The notes under the pieces were generated by a model. The model ran no database searches. It had not been told where the DNA came from and saw only the letters and a list, made by a program, of their open reading frames with translations. From Thuidium tamariscinum (Eukaryota; Streptophyta; Bryopsida; Hypnales; Thuidiaceae): a stretch of 64,000 nucleotides of DNA. The position numbers and the translations under genes are program-made. How positions within the stretch are numbered: position 1 is the stretch's first letter; each line of letters starts with the position of its first letter. The stretch lies in assembly GCA_947034885.2 (NCBI GenBank), contig OX344749.2, positions 26,861,501-26,925,500 of the forward strand. Direction: 5' to 3'. Below, piece after piece: positions 55,397-64,000 of this stretch.

Positions 55397-55435
55397 CTTG
55401 CTGAGCTGTATTCGGCCATCATTTCGTTGCCCTCT

Positions 55436-55519
55436 CCGACCATAGCTCAGTTGGTAGAGCGGAGGACTGTAGTTGGTACAGGGATCCTTAGGTCACTGGT
55501 TCGAATCCGGTTGGTCGGA
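55436..55519 (+). tRNA. tRNA-Tyr (GTA) with an 11-nt intron
   Basis: The acceptor stem CCGACCA pairs with TGGTCGG, discriminator A. The anticodon GTA is at 55,469-55,471. The intron (TTGGTACAGGG, 55,473-55,483) lies after position 37, the standard place for nuclear tRNA-Tyr in plants. The T-arm carries GGTTCGAATCC. The gene starts 39 bases after tRNA-Thr on the same strand. Confidence 0.97.
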
Positions 55520-55528
55520 AGCAAATTC

Positions 55529-55540
55529 TTTTGGGTTTTT
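55529..55540 (+). terminator. RNA polymerase III terminator after tRNA-Tyr
   Basis: TTTT at 55,529-55,532 and TTTTT at 55,536-55,540 follow the tRNA-Tyr gene at normal distance. They are the first T-runs of four or more downstream of the tRNA-Thr start. Confidence 0.75.
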
Positions 55541-57300
55541 CGCTAATTCTCATAGTTAGTTATCTTCTCTGTGTCATTAAAATCTAGACAATTGGTGATC
55601 TTGGAGACTTGGACAAGGAAGTGGATACGAACGCGCGTGATGGAGATAAATGATCGCTCTGCCCGTTTCAAGTCTTCAGCTCATGGTTAAGAGGATGGTA
55701 AGCTGAAGGAGACCTCATTCGTACTGTTTTTGTCCTCAGCTGTCTTTGGACACATGCCGATGCTCTCTGCAACTGTCGAAGCCTTTCCTTCTTATTTTAT
55801 ATCTCGACAATTTCGGCTAAGTTGCCATCCTGTCTGTGCTCATCAACTACTTCAGTGATCATGTACTGCTTAAATATTAATGAAGGTTCTGGTGGTCTCC
55901 GGGACAATTGAGGGTCTTCACTTGAAAAAGTGGATAAACCTTGTCGCTCAACGCAGATATTCGATATACCTCAACGAATCCCTCGAGTGTTGTCAGCTCA
56001 AGTCCCTAGACAAATCTGTGAGTGAGCAGTTCACCAGTACTTACTTAAGTAAATGTGCATACTTAACGGACAACACATGTTGACTGAGGGTAGTAAGCCC
56101 CTCAATCATTGGCCCTGCAATCTGTACGAGCTCGGAAAAGAATTTTGCAGGGGCTTGAAGTTAATTGCCGAATTAGTCAACCATGTTATAATTTGATTGC
56201 TGTAATTGGGAGTTTCAACTCTTCTACTATGACTTGTTTTGGTGGGGCGCAGGCTTCGCCAGGTTTTTAAGTGCTGTGGTAGTGTTTACTTCAGCCCCGA
56301 CGCTAAACGAGTTGAAAGTAAGTTTTTTTTGTTAGTGACCTTGCTGATCCAATCTATGTGCTCAATAATTAGAAGAGATATCCTTTGAGGTCGGAGACGG
56401 AGTTTCCCACAAGTAACTGCAAACATACAAGGTATGCTCGAAGTCTATGAGCTTATTGCGTTTACAGCAGAAACAATCAGAGCCACCCAACCTAAGTGAC
56501 AGGTGATTTAGTGATGTTAAATTTGAACTATTGTTTAGAAACAGGCTCACAAAAATGACGCCAATGTGATACTGTAGACTTTACTGGACAAGGTCGCGTA
56601 TTCCTTTGACGAGGAGGCTTATCTTGTAGTCAACGGGGGAGATGGAATTGAAGAAATTGCGCATGCGCTGGATTCAATTGTTCACACTCAAGGCGACTGA
56701 AAACTATAAATAAAAGCACTAATTGAGCACGCCCGACACTCGGTAGAGAGGAACCGCCGGAACTTCAAAAGGATCGTGCGTCTTGAAAGGCTCTGTTTTG
56801 GATTAGGAAAGGTCGATCGGAATTGATTGCAGCATCAGCCCTTGCAGCCACATGGTCGCTGGAAGATGCGTGCCGGGACTTATGCTGACGTGACCCCTCG
56901 TCGTACGTTTCCAAAATGAGTCCTCTAACCAGTCACAGGGGCTGACCACTCCAATTCCTTCTCTTCAAAGATTTATCTTGCTTTTGCAACACACTTCCCA
57001 TCTTCGGTGTGTTGCGGCGGGACGGAACTCTCACCAACGTGAAACCCCTTCGGAAACTATGTAGTCTGCGGATCATTTAGTCTGATCGTGTTTGCTTGTT
57101 TGGTGAATTTTCGGGTCGATCCTGACCTACTAGTTCAACTTAATGTTTCCCAGAGTTAATTGTTGCGGTCTTCTAGTCCTTCGTACAAACTCCCGTACCA
57201 ATAAGAGGCGTCGTGAAGCATATTGATCCATTAATTTCTATCAGGAAGTAGATTTCTTCAACATTTTTCAGCTTCGTCTAAATTAAGTGCAACTCTAGCT

Positions 57301-58520
57301 TCTTACTTCCTCAGAGTAGTAGCAGTTCTACTACAATCTCTGACTCTTCGGAGGTTCAATAGTTCATGATGCTATGTATACTTGAATGTTACGAATTGTG
57401 GGCTGTCTAAGGCTGCACTCTCGTCAGCGCGCAGCAAGGCGAGACCTGGAGATGTCAGGAATAAGATTTCACCACGTGTTCTCCGAAGAGAGACTTGGGG
57501 AAGCGAACGGCGTCCCTTGGTTTGGTCGACTGCATTTCTGACGAGCTGTGGATCAATCATTCTGCACCACGGGAGCGCTAGGCTTCTGGAGATGGATCAT
57601 GGCGTAGGGTTAGCAATATTAGTTGAAGATGGGGTGCAGTGTCTGCCAGAGGTTCAGTGTGGAGATCGCTTACTTGATCTTGCTTTGGTGGATCGGTAAG
57701 GAACTTGAATGTGACTCCGAGTTTCTTGTAAAAGTTGTAAGAACCAATCTGCGCCTCGATCGTTCATTGGCCAAAGCAAATGATTGCCTCACTCATTTCC
57801 TGATCTCTTGATTGCGGCTTCTGTTTCTCTTTGCTTCCCAATGACGTGCGGAGTACGATTTTGTTGAGTGCGATAGAATTGTTTGCTACACAGAACCTGA
57901 CGTACCAAGCGGCTGCCTTCTCGCAGACATACAGGGAGACAATTGCAGCACAGGGAGGGAGCCATCATCTTCAGCATCAGTGCGGTAGACTTCTTTCGGC
58001 GACTGTAAGTCTATTTTTTTCCATCAGTCGGCGTTAACTAGACTCTTAACTCTTGCTTGCTCTACTCGCTCCTGGTAATCAAGAACATAGACAGATGGGG
58101 GTGGAACATTAAGTTTAGATCTAAGTACTTTCTCTACTTAAGCTGACTGAGTTCCGACGGCCACACTCGCTACATAGCTAAGTCAAGATCCCTGAAATTG
58201 GAATACGCTTTGTCGGTAAAATTTAACCTGAGTGATGTGTGCAGAATTACAAGAGTTGCGGAGTTTATCACCAGGATACGACGCTGCTTTGTCTTCACGA
58301 TTGCGAAAGGTGGATATCCGAGAGTTGAGGACGGTGAGAATATTGTTGCTGTCCGCATTCTTGCATACAATTTTACCATAAGTATTTCTTGCAATTTTAT
58401 ACCCCAATTCACATCACAAGTGGAATCAAATTTTGGCCCTTGATGTAGCACCCTAGTTCAACGCAAACAGCCTCTGATTTGCGATACATCCAGTTCTGCT
58501 CATTCGTTTCGTGACTGCAG
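57301..58520 (+). other. Further coding-like segments before the three-exon gene part
   Basis: Two stretches read as protein. At about 57,854-57,984 one frame gives YDFVECDRIVCYTEPD and on; a second frame there is also open. At about 58,198-58,443 there is VKFNLSDVCRITRVAEFITR and on, open to TGA. They may be exons of the gene whose 3' part is at 58,521-59,507, but the phases could not be joined with confidence. Confidence 0.3.
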
Positions 58521-59507
58521 GAAGAGGAGGGACGGGGAACGAAATCAAAGTCGAGGAAGCAGTCTCCGGAGCTTGTGAGCCTCAACTTGCTGAAATTATC
58601 GTCTCTGAGAAGGTAGTTTTCTCACTCTCATTGACCTTGCTTTCAGCGACTAAACCCTAAGCGTCATCAATTCTACATTCGCCCCTTAATTCTGCAGAAT
58701 CCAGTTTGATAGAACCGAAACGGCCAACTCGCAGGAAACAACCTCCCATGCTGAGTCGAAGCTTCTTGACTATGAGGATTCTGAAAGCAACTGCACAAGG
58801 CAAATCACAGTGGATCACGAGCAGTCAGGAACTTGTGTCAGTGACAATGCAACACTACTCGCCGACAACCCAGGGACTGCTTGTCAAACTGAATTTGCAT
58901 CACCCTGTGAACCGCACCTACAAATACCAGCTAATTCTGCGACCTGTGAAGCGGGCATGTCATCCTCGTCTACCATAAATGATGGGCAGTCCACCGAGCA
59001 AGACGACAAGAGCCATTGCCAAGATGCATCCCGAGAGGAGTTTCGGGAGGATGGAATTCGCAACAAATCCTTGAGTATTGAAGCTCCTTCAGGTGCTTGC
59101 GATTCGAAACCCGAAATGTCTGGCGAGTATATTACTTTGGCTTGGAGTGAGTAACTTCGATGGATGCAAGCAGCGAGAATCAAACCCTAACTGTGGACGT
59201 GGTCATTGTCACAGTGGAAGAGAGCGTCCTTGAGCAGGTGGCAGCCTCAGAAAGTGTCAACAAAAAATTCTCCATTCACCAACTCAATGCTATGGTTGCG
59301 AAGCAGTTAATCAAATACCTGCATGCTCTGGAGAGCAGCATGGTCCCTGCAGCGACCTTGACCCAGAAGACAACTCACTGGCGAGCGATCATCTTGGCCA
59401 CTCTGGTTGCCGTTGCCGTGTGGGCTCGAAACTCAAGGCATTTGCATGAATCCATGCCTTCCCTTAAGGGCTCTAGAATCAATGTCCATATCAGGAGTCG
59501 CTTGTAA
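58521..59507 (+). CDS. 3' part of an unrecognised gene; C-terminal membrane segment
   Basis: Three exons join in phase: 58521-58612, 58698-59146 and 59215-59507 (5' part not resolved). The first encodes a basic stretch (EEEGRGTKSKSRKQSPELVS). The second is Ser/Thr/Glu-rich and probably disordered, ending EYITLAW. The third contains a helical segment (HQLNAMVAKQLIKYLHALES) and a single hydrophobic span (WRAIILATLVAVAVWA) about 26 residues before the stop. The last intron is only 68 nt, with a CTAAC branch-site match at 59,187-59,191. The layout suggests a tail-anchored membrane protein with a disordered cytosolic part. I do not recognise the family and do not assign a function. Confidence 0.5.
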
Positions 59508-60284
59508 ACACCTATCTCAGTGGTGTGCTCAGTTTTTGTTCAGTCTGTTCTGCAGTTCTTGTGTTGGGGGTAGTCAGTCCCATGGTTGCTAGCTGATAAA
59601 TTGGAATGTGAAGAAAACCAAAGACGTGGTTTGGAGTGGATCTTTCAACAGTACTAGGCAGTGCGAGCATTTGAGTCCAAAAATGGAGACAAGCTCGAGT
59701 AATTCGGGGAATAGATTTTGTGCACACAAGGGGGGTGGGGGGTCGGCAAATTTGGAAAGAACCGTCAAATCTTCTAAGCACTGACAACCCAAACTATTTC
59801 CTATTTGGGGAATGCTCATCAATACCGGTACGCTGACCCCCATACTGCCAGCATTCTGAACTGATTTGCAAGAGTCTCACAGAGTCACAGTAGAAGCCAG
59901 TGTCCATTTTCTCTCAACCCTTGCATTTTTTCTATCTGCCAATCTAGGGATGAAGCGTGTCAATAATTTCATATCTTATTTTGATTCCATGCAATTAGCT
60001 GTTCGTCAGAACATTCTGCAGAAACACTGGTAATTGAGTCTGAGAATGTAACGTACTTATCAAATGGAATACGGCAGTAAGTCTTCATGGAAGTGTTCAC
60101 TCAGCTGACAATAGTATGCTCAGAGGTTCACAGTGAAAGATTTCAACCGTCTTTCGACAACAAAAGCGAAATTCACGTGGACAAATAAGATGTGTCACGC
60201 TTGAATGAATTGATAGCATGCAGAATAGGGACTAAGGCTACATTACTCTCCACTGCTCAAAATTCTCTTCATTCTCCTTGAGTA
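59508..60284. other. Spacer between two convergent genes
   Basis: This holds the 3' ends of the plus-strand gene before it and of TPI on the minus strand. No further gene is seen. Open frames on the minus strand at 59,512-59,843 show no family features. Confidence 0.5.
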
Positions 60285-63359
<3,075 letters not shown>

Positions 63360-64000
63360 CCTGGAAGTTCCTGCAGGAACGGCGCCGGAGAAACAAGCAA
63401 GCAACCCACGTTGTGACTTGGAGCTGTAAGATTGAGAAGTCCGGGTGAAGAGCCCATTCAACCCAGTAGCAGTGGCTTAGATTGGTTAGAAGCTGATGCA
63501 GGTGTCGGTTCGGGTCTATCAGTTGCCGGCTGACATAACTGCCCAAGCTGGTGCCCGGAACCGTCGGCTTTCAATTGATACTTATGTCCGTCGTTGCTAC
63601 ACTAGTCCCGACTCAAAGTGTCGACCTCCAAAGACTCGTGGGATACGTCACTTGTTATTGATTGTGGGCTGAAACCTCGAACCTGACACAATTCATTCCA
63701 TTCGGAGCTTAGAACCTCAATACTGCTTGCAACAGTATGTCAGTATCATGTGAGACCAGCATGTTTTTCACCACGACAAATATTCAATTGAAGAACTGCC
63801 AAGATGAAAGAGAAATAGTTGAAAGATAAAAAGAAATGACAAGGAAAGTTAAAAGTTAAGTCATCGAAGTTAACATGATGGTTATTATTATTCATCTTCA
63901 AGGAAACACAACAAACTTCCTCTCAAAATACTACTCAATACATGGCTAGGAAGGGCAATCAGAGTCGTCTGACATACAATTGTTTGAGATCACTGCATCT
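63360..64000. promoter_or_regulatory. 5' flank of TPI
   Basis: Likely 5' UTR and promoter of the minus-strand TPI gene. A good acceptor (pyrimidine-rich, ending CCTGCAG) lies 14 bases upstream of the ATG, so a leader intron is possible. No defined promoter element could be assigned, and nothing else is visible to the window end. Confidence 0.45.

Larger units (their letters stand above)
53400..57300 (+). other. Coding-like segments of an unrecognised plus-strand gene or genes
   Basis: Base composition is gene-like. Several segments bounded by plausible splice sites read as protein: 54,838-54,897 (SEFHLWKDPPVQTLWQFQ before GT); about 55,579-55,687 (LVILETWTRKWIRTRVMEIN and on); about 56,252-56,319 (FARFLSAVVVFTSAPTLNEL before GTAAGT); and 56,577-56,700 (VAYSFDEEAYLVVNGGDGIE and on to TGA). 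Possible starts are the ATGs at 53,473 and 53,578. I cannot connect them in phase or name a family. The two tRNA genes lie among them on the same strand, so they may be inside an intron or between genes. Confidence 0.35.

Overview
This is nuclear DNA of a land plant. The evidence is three spliced plant genes with GT-AG introns (a chloroplast-type acyl-ACP ligase, cytosolic triosephosphate isomerase and a kinesin-light-chain-like TPR protein), an intron-bearing tRNA-Tyr, and long AT-rich intergenic stretches full of small inverted-repeat elements. Gene spacing (about 20 kb without a recognisable gene from 32 to 53 kb) suggests a large genome such as a fern or gymnosperm. The sequence alone does not fix the lineage.

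Layout. (1) About 0.4-11.7 kb: one nearly full-length, recent LINE on the + strand. It has a GC-rich repeat-bearing 5' region, ORF1 with RNA-binding-like and coiled-coil parts, and a very long ORF2. ORF2 encodes, in order, a 2A-like peptide, an APE-type endonuclease, reverse transcriptase, an unassigned domain, RNase H, and a C-terminal zinc-knuckle plus restriction-like endonuclease. Having both endonuclease types in one protein is the hallmark of the Dualen/RandI group described from green algae. Two in-frame stops and one probable frame change are the only clear breaks in ORF2. (2) 11.7-16.7 kb: AT-rich spacer with three inverted-repeat elements, two of which share the same ends. (3) 17.5-21.6 kb, minus: seven-exon TPR gene (699 aa). 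(4) 23.8-31.7 kb, minus: seventeen-exon AAE15/AAE16-type acyl-ACP ligase (730 aa), with a short MITE in its last intron and a GC-rich 5' flank. (5) 32.2-53.4 kb: AT-rich repeats with no convincing gene. They include three MITEs with CACTA-like ends, a nested element with TTAACCC ends, a dense block of short palindromes near 36 kb, and one repeat family present twice in opposite orientation. (6) 53.4-59.5 kb, plus: coding-like segments that I cannot assign to a family, ending in a three-exon part with a C-terminal membrane segment. A tRNA-Thr(AGT)/tRNA-Tyr(GUA) pair lies among them. (7) 60.3-63.4 kb, minus: nine-exon cytosolic TPI (255 aa) with one GC-AG intron.

The host genes do not form a pathway: TPI is cytosolic glycolysis, AAE15-type enzymes activate free fatty acids in plastids, and the TPR protein is probably a scaffold. 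The most unusual content is the LINE. Exons of the three named genes were assembled by hand; all phases are consistent and the lengths match known families.
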